The notes: generated by a model not told the origin, from the sequence alone. Positions 1 through 12,250 are shown, numbered from the stretch's first letter. The stretch: 36,821 bases of DNA from Aeromonas diversa CDC 2478-85 (GCF_000819805.1 NZ_CDCE01000036.1:1-36821), one strand, 5' to 3'. Translations and numbers: made by a program.

Positions 1-30
1 AAAGACTGGGCTTTTTCTTTTTGGTTTTTC
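1..30 (+). terminator. Right arm and T-tract of an upstream intrinsic terminator, probably from an rRNA operon
   Basis: The window opens with AAAGACTGGGC followed directly by T-rich sequence. This matches the second arm of the rrnB-T1-type hairpin, whose left arm and loop would lie just outside the window. If so, the transcript coming in from the left is an rRNA operon on the plus strand. The left arm cannot be seen, so the assignment is an inference from the characteristic arm and T-tract. Confidence 0.55.
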
Positions 31-92
31 ATGCAATTTGGCTGCGCTGCTGAGAGTCCTTCATTCTATCGGTCTCACTAATTTTTGTGCAA

Positions 93-299
93 TTAGTGGC
101 CTCGGCATAGGTGGTGGGCGTTAAGGTAGTAGCGTAGTTCACCAGATTGTTGCCTCTCGACCAGCGCAATCAACTCATCATCCCGCTTATATGCCCATTT
201 CCCCTGATGCTGTTCCAGTGGGGGGCGATGAATTCCCATGGCGTTCAGGTACTCATTAAACTGGCTGGCGTTGCCTATTTCGGTGAGTATCTTCTTCAT
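93..299 (-). CDS. Small hypothetical protein (68 aa)
   Basis: I do not recognise this protein. It is a 68-residue, charged, soluble-looking product without a signal peptide or membrane segment, starting MKKILTEIGNASQF and rich in His near the C terminus (NAHHLCRGH). The case for a real gene is the strong ribosome binding site (GGGAGGAT) immediately upstream of the ATG at 299 and the absence of any competing frame. The stop codon lies inside an AT-rich inverted repeat (76-83 with 91-98) that lacks a T-tract. It diverges from codA, so the 300-488 gap should hold promoters for both. Function unknown. Confidence 0.55.
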   Translation of the reverse strand: MKKILTEIGNASQFNEYLNAMGIHRPPLEQHQGKWAYKRDDELIALVERQQSGELRYYLNAHHLCRGH

Positions 300-443
300 G
301 GCATCCTCCCATATAGAAACAAACCTACTTCAGCCTAGGCGAAGCGATCTGAATGAAGCCTTAACTGAGCGTGTTTTGTTCGTCATGGCCTGTGTGGCAG
401 TCCGGAACAGATCGCTAGTAGAGTGCTTTGAGGCTGCTTGAGT

Positions 444-457
444 CATAAGGGCTTATG
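444..457. promoter_or_regulatory. Perfect 14-bp palindrome upstream of codA, possible operator
   Basis: CATAAGGGCTTATG is an inverted repeat (CATAAG/CTTATG with a GG centre), 32 bases before the codA start and just upstream of a TATAAA-like hexamer near 465. Its placement suits a repressor operator, but no regulator is identified and the role is inferred from symmetry and position only. Confidence 0.3.
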
Positions 458-488
458 CCTCCCTTATAAATTTCGCGGAGAGCTATCG

Positions 489-1754
489 ATGCTGATTGAG
501 AACGTCCGCCTGCCTGGCCAGATCGGTCTGTGGCAGATCCTGTGCGAGCAGGACACTATCCGGGCTATTGTGCCCATGGGCCAACCCTTGCCGGCGGCGA
601 CCGTTCTGGATGGGGAGGGCGGTCTTGCCATTCCTCCTTTCGTCGAGCCGCACATCCACCTCGATACCACTCAGACCGCCGGCGAGCCGAGCTGGAACCT
701 CTCCGGCACCCTGTTCGAGGGGATAGAGCGCTGGGCCGAGCGCAAGGCGCTGCTGACTCATGATGATGTGAATCGCCGCGCGATCCAGACGCTGAAGTGG
801 CAGATCGCCAACGGCATCCAGTTTGTGCGCACCCACGTGGATGTGTCAGACCCCGAGCTGGTTGCCCTCAAGGCGATGCTCGAGGTGCGCGAGGAGATGG
901 CCCCCTGGGTGGAGCTGCAGATCGTCGCCTTCCCCCAGGAGGGGATCCGCTCCTTCCCGAACGGGCTGGAGTTGTTGGAAGAGGCGCTGCGCCTCGGGGC
1001 CGACGTAGTGGGGGCGATCCCCCACTTCGAGTTCACCCGCGAGTACGGCGTTGAAAGCCTGCACCGCATGTTCGAACTGGCCGAGCGCTACGATACCCTG
1101 ATCGACGTGCACTGCGACGAGATCGACGACGAGCAGTCGCGCTTCGTCGAGACCCTGGCGACCCTGGCGCTTGAGCGCGGCTGGGGCGAGCGGGTCACCG
1201 CCAGCCACACCACCGCCATGCACTCCTACAACGGGGCCTATGCCTCGCGCCTGTTCCGTCTGCTGCGCATGTCGGGCATCAACTTCGTGGCCAATCCGCT
1301 GGTGAACATCCACCTGCAGGGACGCTTTGATACCTATCCCAAACGACGCGGCATCACCCGGGTCAAGGAGATGCTGGAGAGCGGCATCAATGTCTGCTTC
1401 GGCCACGACGACGTGTTCGACCCATGGTACCCGATGGGTACCGCCAACATGCTGCAGGTGCTGCACATGGGGCTGCATGTCTGTCAGCTGATGGGTTACG
1501 AGCAGATCGACCAGGGGCTGGATCTCATCACCCATCACAGCGCCCGTACCCTGCATATCCAGGATCGCTATGGCATCGAGGTTGGCAAGCCGGCCAATCT
1601 GCTGATCCTGCCTGCCGACAGTGGATTTGACGCGGTGCGCCGTCAGGTGCCGGTGCGCTACTCGGTGCGCCACGGCAAGGTGATTGCCCAGACCCGCCCC
1701 GCCACCACGACGCTCCATCTGGCGGACGAGGAGCCGGTCGACTTTCGCCGCTGA
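489..1754 (+). CDS. codA: Cytosine deaminase
   Basis: Hydrolyses cytosine to uracil and ammonia in the cytoplasm (pyrimidine salvage). The 421-residue protein follows E. coli CodA almost throughout. It shows the metal-binding HIH near residues 55-57 (EPHIHLDTT), the THVDVSDPE segment, the [11 protein letters not shown] segment with a metal/substrate His, [11 protein letters not shown], and the catalytic Asp region [14 protein letters not shown]. It is an amidohydrolase-fold enzyme. I chose the ATG at 489 because CGGAGAG lies just upstream and because the in-frame start at 438 would add 17 residues absent from CodA. No cytosine permease gene (codB) is adjacent, unlike E. coli codBA, so uptake must be encoded elsewhere. 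Confidence 0.93.
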   Translation: MLIENVRLPGQIGLWQILCEQDTIRAIVPMGQPLPAATVLDGEGGLAIPPFVEPHIHLDTTQTAGEPSWNLSGTLFEGIERWAERKALLTHDDVNRRAIQTLKWQIANGIQFVRTHVDVSDPELVALKAMLEVREEMAPWVELQIVAFPQEGIRSFPNGLELLEEALRLGADVVGAIPHFEFTREYGVESLHRMFELAERYDTLIDVHCDEIDDEQSRFVETLATLALERGWGERVTASHTTAMHSYNGAYASRLFRLLRMSGINFVANPLVNIHLQGRFDTYPKRRGITRVKEMLESGINVCFGHDDVFDPWYPMGTANMLQVLHMGLHVCQLMGYEQIDQGLDLITHHSARTLHIQDRYGIEVGKPANLLILPADSGFDAVRRQVPVRYSVRHGKVIAQTRPATTTLHLADEEPVDFRR

Positions 1755-1768
1755 GCCCGCGATTAATT

Positions 1769-1791
1769 GCCGCCCCTGTCACGGGGGCGGC
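1769..1791 (+). terminator. GC-rich hairpin between codA and crcB
   Basis: An 8-bp perfect stem (GCCGCCCC 1769-1776 with GGGGCGGC 1784-1791) and a 7-base loop follow the codA stop by 14 bases. There is no T-tract, so it may only be a pausing or mRNA-stabilising structure rather than a true intrinsic terminator. Confidence 0.35.
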
Positions 1792-1832
1792 CGAGGGCGC
1801 ATAATGATCCTCCATTTTCCAAGGAGTGACCC

Positions 1833-2210
1833 ATGCAAACCTGGTTACTGGTGGCCGCCGGCGGCGCCGTGGGGGCCTGCCTGCGCTTCGGGATTGGCGA
1901 GCTGACGGCGCTGCTGTTCGGTCGCCACTTTCCCTACGGCACCCTGACGGTCAACGTGATCGGCTCCTTCATCATGGGGCTGGCGTACGCCCTGTTGCAG
2001 CACGGTCATGTGCTGGAGCACCCGATGAAGCCTCTGCTGATGGTGGGGCTACTCGGGGCACTGACCACCTTCTCGTCGTTCGCCCTCGATACCCTGGTGC
2101 TGATGCAGCACGGCGACTGGCTCAAGGCAGCTCTCAACATCTTGCTCAACGTTGGGCTCTGCCTGCTGATGGTGTTTTTGGCCATGCAGCTGGTCCCCGC
2201 CCGGGGTTGA
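1833..2210 (+). CDS. crcB: Fluoride-specific ion channel CrcB/Fluc
   Basis: A 125-residue inner-membrane protein with about four hydrophobic segments, the normal size for Fluc subunits, which work as antiparallel dimers that export fluoride. Family marks are visible: [10 protein letters not shown] near the N terminus, the central [11 protein letters not shown] motif with its conserved Asn, and the TTFSSFALD motif with the paired Phe and Ser/Thr residues of the polar track. AAGGAG sits a short distance before the ATG. It lies 78 bases after codA and 65 bases before ubiE. I found no fluoride riboswitch in the leader, so no fluoride control is visible here. Confidence 0.92.
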   Translation: MQTWLLVAAGGAVGACLRFGIGELTALLFGRHFPYGTLTVNVIGSFIMGLAYALLQHGHVLEHPMKPLLMVGLLGALTTFSSFALDTLVLMQHGDWLKAALNILLNVGLCLLMVFLAMQLVPARG

Positions 2211-2275
2211 GGTGTCCGGACGCGGCCCGCTCTGGTAAACTGGCCGTCCAATCTTTGGTCTACAGGTACAGTAGG

Positions 2276-3028
2276 ATGTCTGAGCAGGCTGCCACCACCC
2301 ATTTTGGCTTCAAGACGGTTGCTACCGAGGAGAAAGAGACGCTGGTTGCCGGCGTGTTCCACTCGGTCGCGGCCAAGTACGATCTGATGAACGACTTGAT
2401 GTCGTTCGGCATCCATCGTCTGTGGAAGCGCTTCACCATCGACTGCTCCGGCGTGCGCAAGGGCCACAAGGTGCTGGATCTGGCCGGGGGTACCGGCGAT
2501 CTGACCGCCAAGTTCTCCCGTATCGTGGGTGAGACCGGTCAGGTGGTGCTGGCCGACATCAACGACTCCATGCTCAAGGTGGGCCGTGACAAGCTGCGCA
2601 ACCTCGGCATCAGTGGCAACGTCGCCTTCGTCCAGGCCAATGCCGAGGCACTGCCCTTCCCGGACAATCACTTCGATCTCATCACCATCGGCTTCGGCCT
2701 GCGCAACGTGACCGACAAGGCGAAGGCGCTGGCCTCCATGTTCCGCGTGCTCAAGCCGGGCGGCCGCCTGCTGGTGCTGGAGTTTTCCAAGCCCGAGAGC
2801 GAGGTGATGGCCAAGCTCTATGACCTCTACTCCTTCAAGCTGCTGCCCAAGATGGGCGAGCTGGTCGCCAACGACAGCGAGAGCTATCAGTACCTGGCCG
2901 AGTCGATCCGCATGCACCCGGATCAGGAGACCCTGAAGGGGATGATGGAGCAGGTCGGCTTCGAGGACGTGAGCTACTACAACCTGACTCAGGGTGTGGT
3001 TGCCCTGCACCGCGGTTACAAGTACTAG
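2276..3028 (+). CDS. ubiE: Ubiquinone/menaquinone C-methyltransferase UbiE
   Basis: SAM-dependent C-methyltransferase that methylates 2-methoxy-6-polyprenyl-benzoquinol for ubiquinone and demethylmenaquinol for menaquinone. The 250-residue length matches E. coli UbiE (251). The SAM-binding motif [12 protein letters not shown] lies near residues 65-76, and the UbiE signatures FGFKTV at the N terminus, [20 protein letters not shown], and [10 protein letters not shown] are present. The ATG at 2276 begins [12 protein letters not shown] as in homologues; an upstream in-frame extension reaching 1826 overlaps crcB and was rejected. It heads a tight forward cluster with ubiJ and ubiB. Confidence 0.95.
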   Translation: MSEQAATTHFGFKTVATEEKETLVAGVFHSVAAKYDLMNDLMSFGIHRLWKRFTIDCSGVRKGHKVLDLAGGTGDLTAKFSRIVGETGQVVLADINDSMLKVGRDKLRNLGISGNVAFVQANAEALPFPDNHFDLITIGFGLRNVTDKAKALASMFRVLKPGGRLLVLEFSKPESEVMAKLYDLYSFKLLPKMGELVANDSESYQYLAESIRMHPDQETLKGMMEQVGFEDVSYYNLTQGVVALHRGYKY

Positions 3029-3036
3029 GTCGCCCC

Positions 3037-3648
3037 ATGCCGATGGATGCCTTCATCACTGCCGCGGTCGAGACCGCCTGCAATCAGCTATTGGCCCGTG
3101 ATCCCACCTCTGCCGGCAGGCAGAAGCGGTTGCAAGGCAAGACTCTGCGCCTTCATGTGCGAGAGCTCAAGCCCCTCTGGTTCGTCTTCTCCGTCGGGCG
3201 GGTCGATGTGCTGGCTGCCTATGAGGGGGAGGCCGATGCCGGCCTCATCCTCAGCCTCTCGGCCTTGGGGTTGCTGCGCGACCCGTCGGCCCTGACCCGC
3301 TATATCCGCGAGGAGCGCCTCGATATCGAGGGGGATCCCCAGCTGGTACAGGCTTTCGGCAGCCTCTTTGGCGAACTCGCCATCGACTGGGAGGAACAGC
3401 TCTCCCGCTACACAGGTGATGTGCTTGCCCATACCCTGGTGAGCGGCGCTCGCCACGGCCGGCGGTTGGTCGCGGCTGAGCTGGAGCGCAGCCGGTTGCA
3501 GCTGGCCGAGTACCTGACTGAGGAGATCCGCCTCGCGCCCGGTCCGCTCGAGGTCGCCAGCTTTAATGACGACGTCGAGATGCTGCTTGAGCGGCTGCGT
3601 GCCGCCGAGTTGCGTCTGGCCCGCCTCGAGCAGAGGATGGGTGCATGA
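3037..3648 (+). CDS. ubiJ: Ubiquinone biosynthesis accessory factor UbiJ
   Basis: A 203-residue protein with an N-terminal SCP2-like lipid-binding domain (about 15-125) and a C-terminal coiled coil (about 170-203, [19 protein letters not shown]). In E. coli, UbiJ binds polyprenyl quinone intermediates and helps organise the Ubi enzyme complex. It starts 8 bases after ubiE and its stop overlaps the ubiB start (ATGA), so it is translationally coupled to ubiB. Two in-frame Met codons (3037, 3043) are close together and the ribosome binding site is poor, so the exact start is uncertain. Identification rests on domain pattern and the ubiE-ubiJ-ubiB order. Confidence 0.88.
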   Translation: MPMDAFITAAVETACNQLLARDPTSAGRQKRLQGKTLRLHVRELKPLWFVFSVGRVDVLAAYEGEADAGLILSLSALGLLRDPSALTRYIREERLDIEGDPQLVQAFGSLFGELAIDWEEQLSRYTGDVLAHTLVSGARHGRRLVAAELERSRLQLAEYLTEEIRLAPGPLEVASFNDDVEMLLERLRAAELRLARLEQRMGA

Positions 3649-5282
3649 CGTTCAAAGAGTTCTCCCGCCTCTATCAGATCACCCGCATCCTGCTGGAACA
3701 CGGCATGGATGAGCTGGTGCCGGCGCGCTACCAGCCCTGGCCCGCGCGGCTGGCCCGTCGCAGCCTGTTCTGGTTCAAGAATCGTAACGGGTCGCGCAGT
3801 CGGGGGGAGCGGATCCGCCTCGCCTTCGAGGCGCTCGGCCCCATCTTCATCAAGTTTGGTCAGATGCTCTCGACCCGGCGCGATCTGTTGCCGCCGGATA
3901 TCGCCGAGGAGCTGGCCCTGCTGCAAGACAGGGTGCCCCCTTTCTGCGGTCAGGCGGCCCGCCGTCAGATAGAGGCGAGTCTGGGTGCCCCCATCGAGCA
4001 GCTGTTCGATGACTTCGACGAGACGCCGCTGGCGTCGGCCTCCATCGCCCAAGTTCACACGGCGCGCCTCAAGGAGAACGGCCGCGAGATCGTCATCAAG
4101 GTGATTCGCCCGGACATCGAGCCGGTGATCGAGGCCGACCTGCGTCTGATGATGACCATGGCGCGGGTGGTGGCTCGCTTCATGCCCCAGAGTTCGCGTC
4201 TGCGCCCGGTCGAGGTGGTGGCCGAGTACCGCAAGACCATAGAGGGCGAACTCAACCTGATGCGCGAGGCGGCCAACGCCATCCAGTTGCGCCGCAACTT
4301 CATCGGCTCCGAGGCGCTCTACGTGCCCGAGGTGTTCACCGACTATTGTCAGGAACACGTGCTGGTGATGGAGCGGATCTACGGCATCCCGGTCTCCGAT
4401 ATCGAGGCGTTGGAGGCCAACGGCACCAACATGAAGTTGCTGGCCGAGCGCGGAGTCGAGGTCTTCTTCACTCAGGTGTTCCGCGACAGCTTCTTCCATG
4501 CCGACATGCATCCGGGCAACATCTTCGTCGCCTACGAGCACCCGGAGAATCCCCAGTGGATTGGTATCGACTGCGGCATCGTCGGCACACTGAATCGCGA
4601 AGACAAGCGCTACCTGGCCGAGAATTTCCTCGCCTTCTTCAATCGTGACTACCGCCGGGTGGCGGAGCTGCACGTGGAGTCGGGCTGGGTGCCTGCCGAT
4701 ACCCAGGTAGAGGAGTTCGAGTTCGCCATTCGTACCGTGCTCGAGCCCATCTTCGAGAAGCCGCTCGATCAGATCTCGTTTGGCCACGTACTGCTTAATC
4801 TGTTTAACACCGCCCGCCGCTTCCACATGACGGTACAGCCTCAGCTGGTGCTGCTGCAGAAGACCCTGCTCTATGTGGAGGGGTTGGGGCGCCAGCTCTA
4901 TCCCCAGTTGGATCTGTGGCAGACCGCCAAACCCTTCCTCGAGCACTGGATGCGCGAGCAAGTTGGCCCTAAAGCGGTATTGAATGCTATCCGGGAAAAG
5001 GCACCCTATTGGGCGGAAAAACTGCCTGAGTTGCCGGAGCTGGTCTATGAGACCCTGCGCCAGACCCGCAACCAGCAGCGCCACTTCGATCGGCTGTTTG
5101 ACGACTTCCGCCGTCACAGCCGGCGCCAGGGACAGGCTCGCTACCTGCTCGGCATGGGGGCGACCCTGCTGCTCGGTGGCATCATACTCTATTCAATCCA
5201 ACAACCCGATTGGGCAGGCCTCAGCCTGGGAGCCGCAGCCTGCTGCTGGCTGGCCGGCTGGTTCAAGGCCCGCGCCCACTGA
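3645..5282 (+). CDS. ubiB: Ubiquinone biosynthesis atypical kinase/ATPase UbiB
   Basis: A 545-residue member of the ADCK/UbiB family, needed for early ubiquinone steps and probably acting as an ATPase that helps extract lipid precursors from the membrane. The family-specific KxGQ motif (KFGQ, residues 70-73) is present. The A-rich loop that replaces the kinase glycine loop is visible as [11 protein letters not shown] (about 128-138), then VIKV, the catalytic loop HADMHPGN, and the DCG metal-binding motif. Two hydrophobic segments at the C terminus (about 498-541) anchor it in the inner membrane. The start codon overlaps the ubiJ stop. Confidence 0.95.
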   Translation: MTFKEFSRLYQITRILLEHGMDELVPARYQPWPARLARRSLFWFKNRNGSRSRGERIRLAFEALGPIFIKFGQMLSTRRDLLPPDIAEELALLQDRVPPFCGQAARRQIEASLGAPIEQLFDDFDETPLASASIAQVHTARLKENGREIVIKVIRPDIEPVIEADLRLMMTMARVVARFMPQSSRLRPVEVVAEYRKTIEGELNLMREAANAIQLRRNFIGSEALYVPEVFTDYCQEHVLVMERIYGIPVSDIEALEANGTNMKLLAERGVEVFFTQVFRDSFFHADMHPGNIFVAYEHPENPQWIGIDCGIVGTLNREDKRYLAENFLAFFNRDYRRVAELHVESGWVPADTQVEEFEFAIRTVLEPIFEKPLDQISFGHVLLNLFNTARRFHMTVQPQLVLLQKTLLYVEGLGRQLYPQLDLWQTAKPFLEHWMREQVGPKAVLNAIREKAPYWAEKLPELPELVYETLRQTRNQQRHFDRLFDDFRRHSRRQGQARYLLGMGATLLLGGIILYSIQQPDWAGLSLGAAACCWLAGWFKARAH

Positions 5283-5293
5283 CACAACAAATC

Positions 5294-5308
5294 CGCGCCA
5301 TTGGCGCG
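5294..5308 (+). other. Short GC hairpin in the ubiB-tatA gap
   Basis: CGCGCC and GGCGCG form a 6-bp stem with an ATT loop, 16 bases before the tatA start. No T-tract follows. It could mark an mRNA processing or pausing point between the ubi and tat parts of the cluster; that role is a guess. Confidence 0.3.
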
Positions 5309-5324
5309 AGTGAGGAGACTACAC

Positions 5325-5561
5325 ATGGGTGGTATCAGTATTTGGCAACTTCTTATCATCGGCCTGATCGTGGTGCTGCTGTTCGGCACCAAGAAGCTGC
5401 GCGGTATCGGCGGCGATCTCGGCGCGGCGGTGAAGGGCTTCAAGAAGGCGATGTCTGACGACGAACCGACTCGCGATGCCGACTTCGACCAGAAGAAGAT
5501 CGCCGACCAGGGCCAACAGCCGCTGGATACCCAGAAGCAGAAAGACAAAGATCAGGCCTAA
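5325..5561 (+). CDS. tatA: Sec-independent translocase subunit TatA
   Basis: The 78-residue pore-forming subunit of the twin-arginine export system. It has the classic layout: one N-terminal membrane helix ([18 protein letters not shown]), the FGTKKLR hinge, an amphipathic helix ending near FKKAMSD, and a charged Lys/Gln/Asp-rich tail. The ATG at 5325 is preferred over an in-frame TTG at 5301 because GAGGAG lies just before it and MGGISIWQL is the canonical TatA N terminus. It is followed by tatB after 3 bases. Confidence 0.95.
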   Translation: MGGISIWQLLIIGLIVVLLFGTKKLRGIGGDLGAAVKGFKKAMSDDEPTRDADFDQKKIADQGQQPLDTQKQKDKDQA

Positions 5562-5564
5562 ACC

Positions 5565-5966
5565 ATGTTCGACATCGGTTTCTGGGAGCTGATGGTCATC
5601 GCCGTGGTGGCCCTGGTGGTGCTGGGGCCCGAGCGGTTACCGGAGGCGGTGCGCACCGTGGCCAAGTGGGTCAAGCTGGTGCGCAGCACGGCCAATGCGG
5701 TGAAGATGGAGCTCTCCGAAGAGCTGCGGATCCAGGAGCTGCATAACGACCTGAAGAAGGCCGAGAAGCTCAACATGCAGAACCTGAGTCCCGATCTGCA
5801 GGCTTCCATCGAGGAGCTGAAGGCGGCCGCCGCCTCGGTCAATCGTCCCTATGCCAAGGACGAGGCAACCAGCTCGACTGGGCCACAGCTTGCTGGCGGT
5901 GAGCCGGAGCCCATCATCGCGCCTCCGGCGACCGAGCAGCAGAAGCAGGAGGAGGTGAAGCCATGA
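5565..5966 (+). CDS. tatB: Sec-independent translocase subunit TatB
   Basis: A 133-residue Tat receptor-complex subunit that works with TatC to recognise twin-arginine signal peptides. It begins [12 protein letters not shown] with one membrane helix, then [13 protein letters not shown], the TatB version of the hinge and amphipathic helix, and a longer helical cytoplasmic tail ending in a Pro/Glu/Gln-rich stretch. The length is shorter than E. coli TatB (about 171) but within the family range. It overlaps tatC by the ATGA arrangement. Confidence 0.94.
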   Translation: MFDIGFWELMVIAVVALVVLGPERLPEAVRTVAKWVKLVRSTANAVKMELSEELRIQELHNDLKKAEKLNMQNLSPDLQASIEELKAAAASVNRPYAKDEATSSTGPQLAGGEPEPIIAPPATEQQKQEEVKP

Positions 5967-6721
5967 GCGATCCCCAGGCCGAGCAGCCCCTGCTCACCCA
6001 TCTGATCGAACTGAGGAGCAGGTTACTGCGCTCCCTGGCCGCCATCATGCTGGTTTTCGTGGCGCTGATCTATTTCTCCAATGGCATCTATGACTTCGTG
6101 GCCCGGCCTCTGCTCAGTCAGTTGCCGGCCGGCACCAGCATGATCGCAACCGATGTGGCGACCCCCTTCATCACGCCGATCAAGCTGACCCTGGTGGTCT
6201 CCTTCTTCCTCGCCATTCCTTATCTGCTCTACCAGGCCTGGGCCTTCATCGCCCCCGGCCTCTACCAGCACGAACGGCGCATGATCCTGCCATTGGTGGT
6301 TTCCAGCGCCCTGCTGTTCTATGCGGGCATGGCATTCGCCTACTACGTGGTGTTCCCGCTGGTGTTCGGCTTCTTCACCAGCACGGCGCCGGCCGGGGTG
6401 ACGGTGGCGACCGATATCGCCAGCTACCTCGATTTTGTGCTCACCCTGTTCTTCGCGTTCGGGGTGGCGTTCGAGATCCCGGTGGCGACCATACTGCTGT
6501 GCTGGACAGGGGTTACCACGCCGCAGAGCCTGAAGGCGAAACGTCCCTACGTCATCGTTGGGGTCTTCGTGGTGGGCATGCTGCTGACACCGCCCGATGT
6601 CTTCTCCCAGACCTTGCTGGCCATCCCCATGTGGGGCCTGTGGGAGCTGGGCCTCTTCTTTGCTCGCTTCTATGTGCGCAAGGATGAGAGCGAAACAGAA
6701 GATGTATCCGAGGGGGGCTGA
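5963..6721 (+). CDS. tatC: Sec-independent translocase subunit TatC
   Basis: A 252-residue polytopic inner-membrane protein with six predicted membrane segments, the core of the twin-arginine signal receptor. The conserved cytoplasmic N terminus ([17 protein letters not shown]) and the first cytoplasmic loop ([17 protein letters not shown], containing the conserved Glu) are intact, and the tail is charged. The start overlaps the tatB stop. The stop codon lies inside the left part of a terminator hairpin, so tatABC transcripts probably end here in part. Confidence 0.95.
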   Translation: MSDPQAEQPLLTHLIELRSRLLRSLAAIMLVFVALIYFSNGIYDFVARPLLSQLPAGTSMIATDVATPFITPIKLTLVVSFFLAIPYLLYQAWAFIAPGLYQHERRMILPLVVSSALLFYAGMAFAYYVVFPLVFGFFTSTAPAGVTVATDIASYLDFVLTLFFAFGVAFEIPVATILLCWTGVTTPQSLKAKRPYVIVGVFVVGMLLTPPDVFSQTLLAIPMWGLWELGLFFARFYVRKDESETEDVSEGG

Positions 6722-6738
6722 GGCCCCCTTCCTCTTTT
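6711..6738 (+). terminator. Intrinsic terminator after tatC
   Basis: A G-run (6712-6717) plus C6718 pairs with G6723 and a C-run (6724-6728) around a TGAG loop, extended by two weaker pairs, then CCTCTTTT. It overlaps the tatC stop codon and would separate tatABC from tatD. Confidence 0.65.
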
Positions 6739-6819
6739 CAGGGGGAGCCGTCAGGCGTATGGTAGGGGCCCAAATAGAGATGGATATCGTTTGAAGGTAT
6801 CCCGAGCAGTGGACAGGGC

Positions 6820-8627
<1,808 letters not shown>

Positions 8628-8645
8628 GGGTCTGCTCAGCACAAA

Positions 8646-8679
8646 GAGAGGGGGAGCCAATGGCTCCCCCTCTTTATTT
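8646..8679. terminator. Bidirectional intrinsic terminator between hemB and gor
   Basis: A 12-bp perfect stem (8647-8658 with 8662-8673) with a 3-base AAT loop is followed by TTTATTT on the plus strand. On the minus strand it is followed by a CTTTG stretch. It sits between the convergent hemB and gor genes, 20 bases past the hemB stop. Confidence 0.85.
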
Positions 8680-8689
8680 CACGAGCGCA

Positions 8690-10039
8690 TCAGCGCATGG
8701 TGACAAACTCTTCGGCGCTGGTGGGATGGATGGCGACGCAGTTGTCGAAGTCCGCCTTGGTGGCGCCCATCTTCATGGCGACACCGAAGCCTTGCAGGAT
8801 CTCGTCCATGGCATAGCCGATGCCGTGCAGGCCGACCACCTTCTCTTCCGGGCCGGCGCACACCAGCTTCATGCGGGTGGGCTGGCGATGTTGGGTGAGG
8901 GCCGAGTACATGGAGGTGAACTGGCTCTTGTAGATCTTGACGTTGGTCTCGCCGTATTCGGCGATCGCCTCCGGCTCGGTCAGGCCAATGGTGCCAATGG
9001 GGGGGTGGCTGAAGACTACGGTCGGCACCAGCCGATAGTCGAGGTGCTCGCTCGGCTTGTTATTAAAGAGGCGCTCGGAGAGACGGCGCCCGGCGGCGAC
9101 GGCCACCGGGGTGAGCTGAATCCGTCCCGTGTTGTCGCCGACTGCGTAGATGCCGGGCACCCTGGTGTTCTGGTACTTGTCGGTCGGGATGTAGCCGCGC
9201 TCGTCCAGCTCGATGCCGGTGGCGGTCAGGTTGAGCTGGTCGGTAGCCGGCACCCGGCCAATGGCCCAGATGAGGCAATCGACCGTCAGGTGACGGCCGT
9301 CTTCCAGGTGCAGGGTCAGGCTGCCGTCGGCGTTGCGGATCACCTCACGCGGAACCGCGTGGGTGTGCAGCCTGGGCCCCTCCTTCTCCATGACTTCGAC
9401 CAGGGTCTCCTGCACCATGGGGTCGAAGCTGCGCAGGGGAGCGTGCTTGCGCACCAGCAGGTGGGTTTCGGAGCCGAGCGCGTGCAGCACGCCGGCGATC
9501 TCGACGGCGATATAGCCGGCACCGACCACGGCGACGCGTTTAGGTTGTTCGTGCAGTTCGAAGAAGCCATCGGAGTCGATGCCGTACTCGACGCCCGGGA
9601 TGGAGGGTGTCTCGGGGCGGCCACCGGTGGCGATGAGAATGTGATCGGCGCTGTAGCGTTCACCGTTCACCTCTATAGTGTGGGCATCCACGAAACGGGC
9701 GAAGCCCTTGATGACGGTAATCTGGTTCTTGGCCAGCACGTTGTTGTAGGAGCCGTGGATCCGCTCTATGTAAGCCTGGCGAGACTCGACCAACTTGCCC
9801 CAGCTGAAGTGATTGAGTGTGGTATCGAAGCCATAGTCGGGGCCGTACTTGAGGGCATCGGCGATCTGGCCCGCATACCACATGGCCTTCTTGGGTACGC
9901 AGCCGACGTTGACGCAAGTTCCCCCCAGTTCTTTCGCCTCGATAAGGGCCACCTTCTTGCCGTACATGGCAGCCCGGTTAGCCGAGGCGATGCCGCCACT
10001 GCCACCGCCGATGGCGATATAGTCGAAGTGCTGGGCCAT
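8690..10039 (-). CDS. gor: Glutathione reductase
   Basis: NADPH-dependent flavoprotein that reduces glutathione disulfide in the cytoplasm. The 449-residue length matches E. coli Gor (450). The FAD-binding glycine motif [11 protein letters not shown] lies near 10-20, the redox disulfide is C42/C47 in [13 protein letters not shown], the NADPH-binding motif is [13 protein letters not shown], and the second FAD motif is IYAVGDNTG. The C-terminal catalytic pair is H438 and E443 in HPTSAEEF. Start at 10039 with GGAG upstream. It reads convergently towards hemB. Confidence 0.95.
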   Translation of the reverse strand: MAQHFDYIAIGGGSGGIASANRAAMYGKKVALIEAKELGGTCVNVGCVPKKAMWYAGQIADALKYGPDYGFDTTLNHFSWGKLVESRQAYIERIHGSYNNVLAKNQITVIKGFARFVDAHTIEVNGERYSADHILIATGGRPETPSIPGVEYGIDSDGFFELHEQPKRVAVVGAGYIAVEIAGVLHALGSETHLLVRKHAPLRSFDPMVQETLVEVMEKEGPRLHTHAVPREVIRNADGSLTLHLEDGRHLTVDCLIWAIGRVPATDQLNLTATGIELDERGYIPTDKYQNTRVPGIYAVGDNTGRIQLTPVAVAAGRRLSERLFNNKPSEHLDYRLVPTVVFSHPPIGTIGLTEPEAIAEYGETNVKIYKSQFTSMYSALTQHRQPTRMKLVCAGPEEKVVGLHGIGYAMDEILQGFGVAMKMGATKADFDNCVAIHPTSAEEFVTMR

Positions 10040-10077
10040 TTGGTTTCTCCGCTCATATTGTTTTGAATAGATGAAAT

Positions 10078-10106
10078 GGGGCTGCCCAAGGGTGAAGGCA
10101 AGCCCC
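10078..10106 (-). terminator. Hairpin after the histidine-kinase gene
   Basis: GGGGC/GCCCC and TGCC/GGCA segments pair with one bulge around a 10-base loop, between the minus-strand kinase gene and gor. The downstream T content on the minus strand (ATTTCATC) is weak, so termination would be partial. Confidence 0.35.
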
Positions 10107-10118
10107 GTGAGCAGGATG

Positions 10119-12092
10119 TTATACCGACACGCGCTCCATGGGCAGGCGGATCAGGAATTGGGCGCCCTCGCCTGGCTGGCTGTGGCAGGTGATACGGCCG
10201 CGTAGCAGCTGGGCGATCAGGTTATAGATGATGTGGGTGCCCAGGCCGCTGCCGCCCTGGCCGCGCTTGGAGGTGACGAAGGGTTCGAACAACCTGGGCA
10301 TGATATCCGGGCTTATCCCCTTGCCGTTGTCGCGATAGTCGATGACCAGCTCGCCGTCGGCATAATCGATGGCGATGGTGATCTTCTTGGGTCTGTCCCA
10401 TCCGTCGAAGGCATGGTTGATGGAGTTGAGGATCAGGTTGGAGTAAATCTGGGCGAAACAGCCGGGGTAGGAGTGCACCACCAGCTGCGAGTCGCACTGG
10501 ATGTCGACCTCGCACTGGGATTTGCGCAGTTTGTGGCCGAGCGAGACCACCACCTGATGCAGGTTCTCCGCCACGTTGAAGTTGTAATGGGCCTCTGAGG
10601 ATTGATCCACCGCCACCTGCTTGAAGCTGGCGATGAGCTCGGAGGCGCGGCGCAGGTTCCCCTGCAGCAGTGACATGGACTCGTCGAGATTGGTGACGAA
10701 GTCGGTCAGATAGGTGCGCGACAGCTGCTTGGATTCGATGTGTTGCTTGAAGTCGAGAACCCGTTCCTGCAGGTAGGAAGAGGCGGTAACGCTGATGCCA
10801 ATCGGGGTGTTGATCTCGTGGGCCACCCCCGCCACCAGTGAGCCCAGCGATGCCATCTTTTCGGATTCCACCAGGGTCTGCTGAGCCTGTTTGAGATCGT
10901 CGTAGGCCTTGGTGAGCTGGTTGTTGCTCTCGCTCAGACTGCGGGTTCGCTCGGTGACCTTGGCCTCGAGCTGCTCGTTGAGCTGGATGATCTCGCGCTC
11001 GACCTGCTTGAGCTTGGTGATGTCATAGCCAAAGCCGATCAGGTATTTGAGCTCTGGGCCTTCATAGAAGGGCACGAAGGACCAGAGCAGGATCAGTTCG
11101 TGATCCTGCTGATCCTGCATGTGCACTTCCAGCTCTTCGACCATGCCCAGATGCTCCAGGCGCTCCGAGACACTCTCCCGCTGTTGGGGATTGACGAACA
11201 GATCGAGCCAGTTTTTGGTGAGGATCTCATTCTCTACATAGCCGGTCAGCAGGGTGGCGGCCGGGTTGATGCTGGCGATGGCGAGGTTTGGCTCGAGGCA
11301 GCAGATCAGTACGTTGGAGGAGTTGATCAGGGTGGCAGAGAAGTCCCGCTCCTGTTGCAGCTGCTCGAGCGCCTGCTGGCGGGCGTTGAACTCGTTGCCG
11401 AGGCGTGCCCGCATCTGGTTGAGAGCGGCGGCCAGGGAGTCAAACTCATCGGGGTTGGGGCGGGGCAGGGGACGCCCCTCCAGCTCCAGCTCCTCGGTCA
11501 GGCGTTCCAGCCGGAGTTGCTCTGCATACTGCACGATACGGTGAATGTGTCTGACCACCATGTAATAGATGATGAGCAAGATGCAAAATGAGACCACCAG
11601 GGTCTTGATGGTTTGGCTCACCAGGATCAGGACCGATTTCTCCAGCAGGCGCTGATAGATCTGCTCGAGTGAGGCGGCCACAAACAGCTTGCCAACCACT
11701 TCGCCCTGATAGGTGAGGCTAAATTCACGCGAGATGTCGTAGCTGGGGCGCTCTTTACCCTGAGAGAGCAGGGGCACCTCGGAGTTACCGAGCAGCTCCT
11801 TGACCATCACGAATTCCATGCTGGGCAGATTCATGATCCCCTCCAGCTGCACCTTGACCTGCTCTTCGTCCAGGTTCCACAGGCTGGCCGCTATAGGTTG
11901 CAGGAAAGAGGCTTCGATCTGGCTGATGCTGCCCTGAATCATGGCCACGTCTTTGCGGTAGTCCCAGGCCAGTTGCAACAAGGTGATAAGGAAGGCGAGC
12001 GCGGTACTGCACAGGAGAATATAGGAGAGCAGGCGGTAGGAGAGACTGCTGCGCCGCATGGCCTTGATGGCCTTGGAGAGGAATCCTGACAT
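10119..12092 (-). CDS. Membrane-bound PAS-domain sensor histidine kinase, orphan
   Basis: A 657-residue two-component sensor. Layout: TM1 about 21-43, a periplasmic sensory region about 44-152, TM2 about 153-181, a HAMP-like linker to about 235, a PAS domain about 251-360, and a coiled coil about 363-412. The phosphoacceptor is H425 in [11 protein letters not shown], followed by a GHKL ATPase with N-box ([12 protein letters not shown], 551-562), G1 (DYRDNGKGI) and G2 ([10 protein letters not shown]). The H-box form resembles the NtrB/DctB-like HPK4 group. There is no receiver domain and no response-regulator gene beside it, so partner and signal are unknown. AAGGA precedes the ATG at 12092. 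It diverges from prlC. Confidence 0.85.
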   Translation of the reverse strand: MSGFLSKAIKAMRRSSLSYRLLSYILLCSTALAFLITLLQLAWDYRKDVAMIQGSISQIEASFLQPIAASLWNLDEEQVKVQLEGIMNLPSMEFVMVKELLGNSEVPLLSQGKERPSYDISREFSLTYQGEVVGKLFVAASLEQIYQRLLEKSVLILVSQTIKTLVVSFCILLIIYYMVVRHIHRIVQYAEQLRLERLTEELELEGRPLPRPNPDEFDSLAAALNQMRARLGNEFNARQQALEQLQQERDFSATLINSSNVLICCLEPNLAIASINPAATLLTGYVENEILTKNWLDLFVNPQQRESVSERLEHLGMVEELEVHMQDQQDHELILLWSFVPFYEGPELKYLIGFGYDITKLKQVEREIIQLNEQLEAKVTERTRSLSESNNQLTKAYDDLKQAQQTLVESEKMASLGSLVAGVAHEINTPIGISVTASSYLQERVLDFKQHIESKQLSRTYLTDFVTNLDESMSLLQGNLRRASELIASFKQVAVDQSSEAHYNFNVAENLHQVVVSLGHKLRKSQCEVDIQCDSQLVVHSYPGCFAQIYSNLILNSINHAFDGWDRPKKITIAIDYADGELVIDYRDNGKGISPDIMPRLFEPFVTSKRGQGGSGLGTHIIYNLIAQLLRGRITCHSQPGEGAQFLIRLPMERVSV

Positions 12093-12250
12093 ATCGTCCT
12101 TGCTGTCCGGGGAACCAGATGAGATTTAGCCTAAGTGTAAACACTTCCGGCACAAGTTTGCAGCACATCATATACCGGCAGCCATGCCAACAAGCGACCA
12201 AGGTGCTGCCCGACTTTAATCCTATTGAGTCATTTCACGTTTTGCAGGTG

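Noticed and set aside
1755..1832. Fluoride riboswitch upstream of crcB
   Set aside because: The gap is only 78 bases and holds a simple GC hairpin; I could not find the conserved fluoride aptamer pattern.
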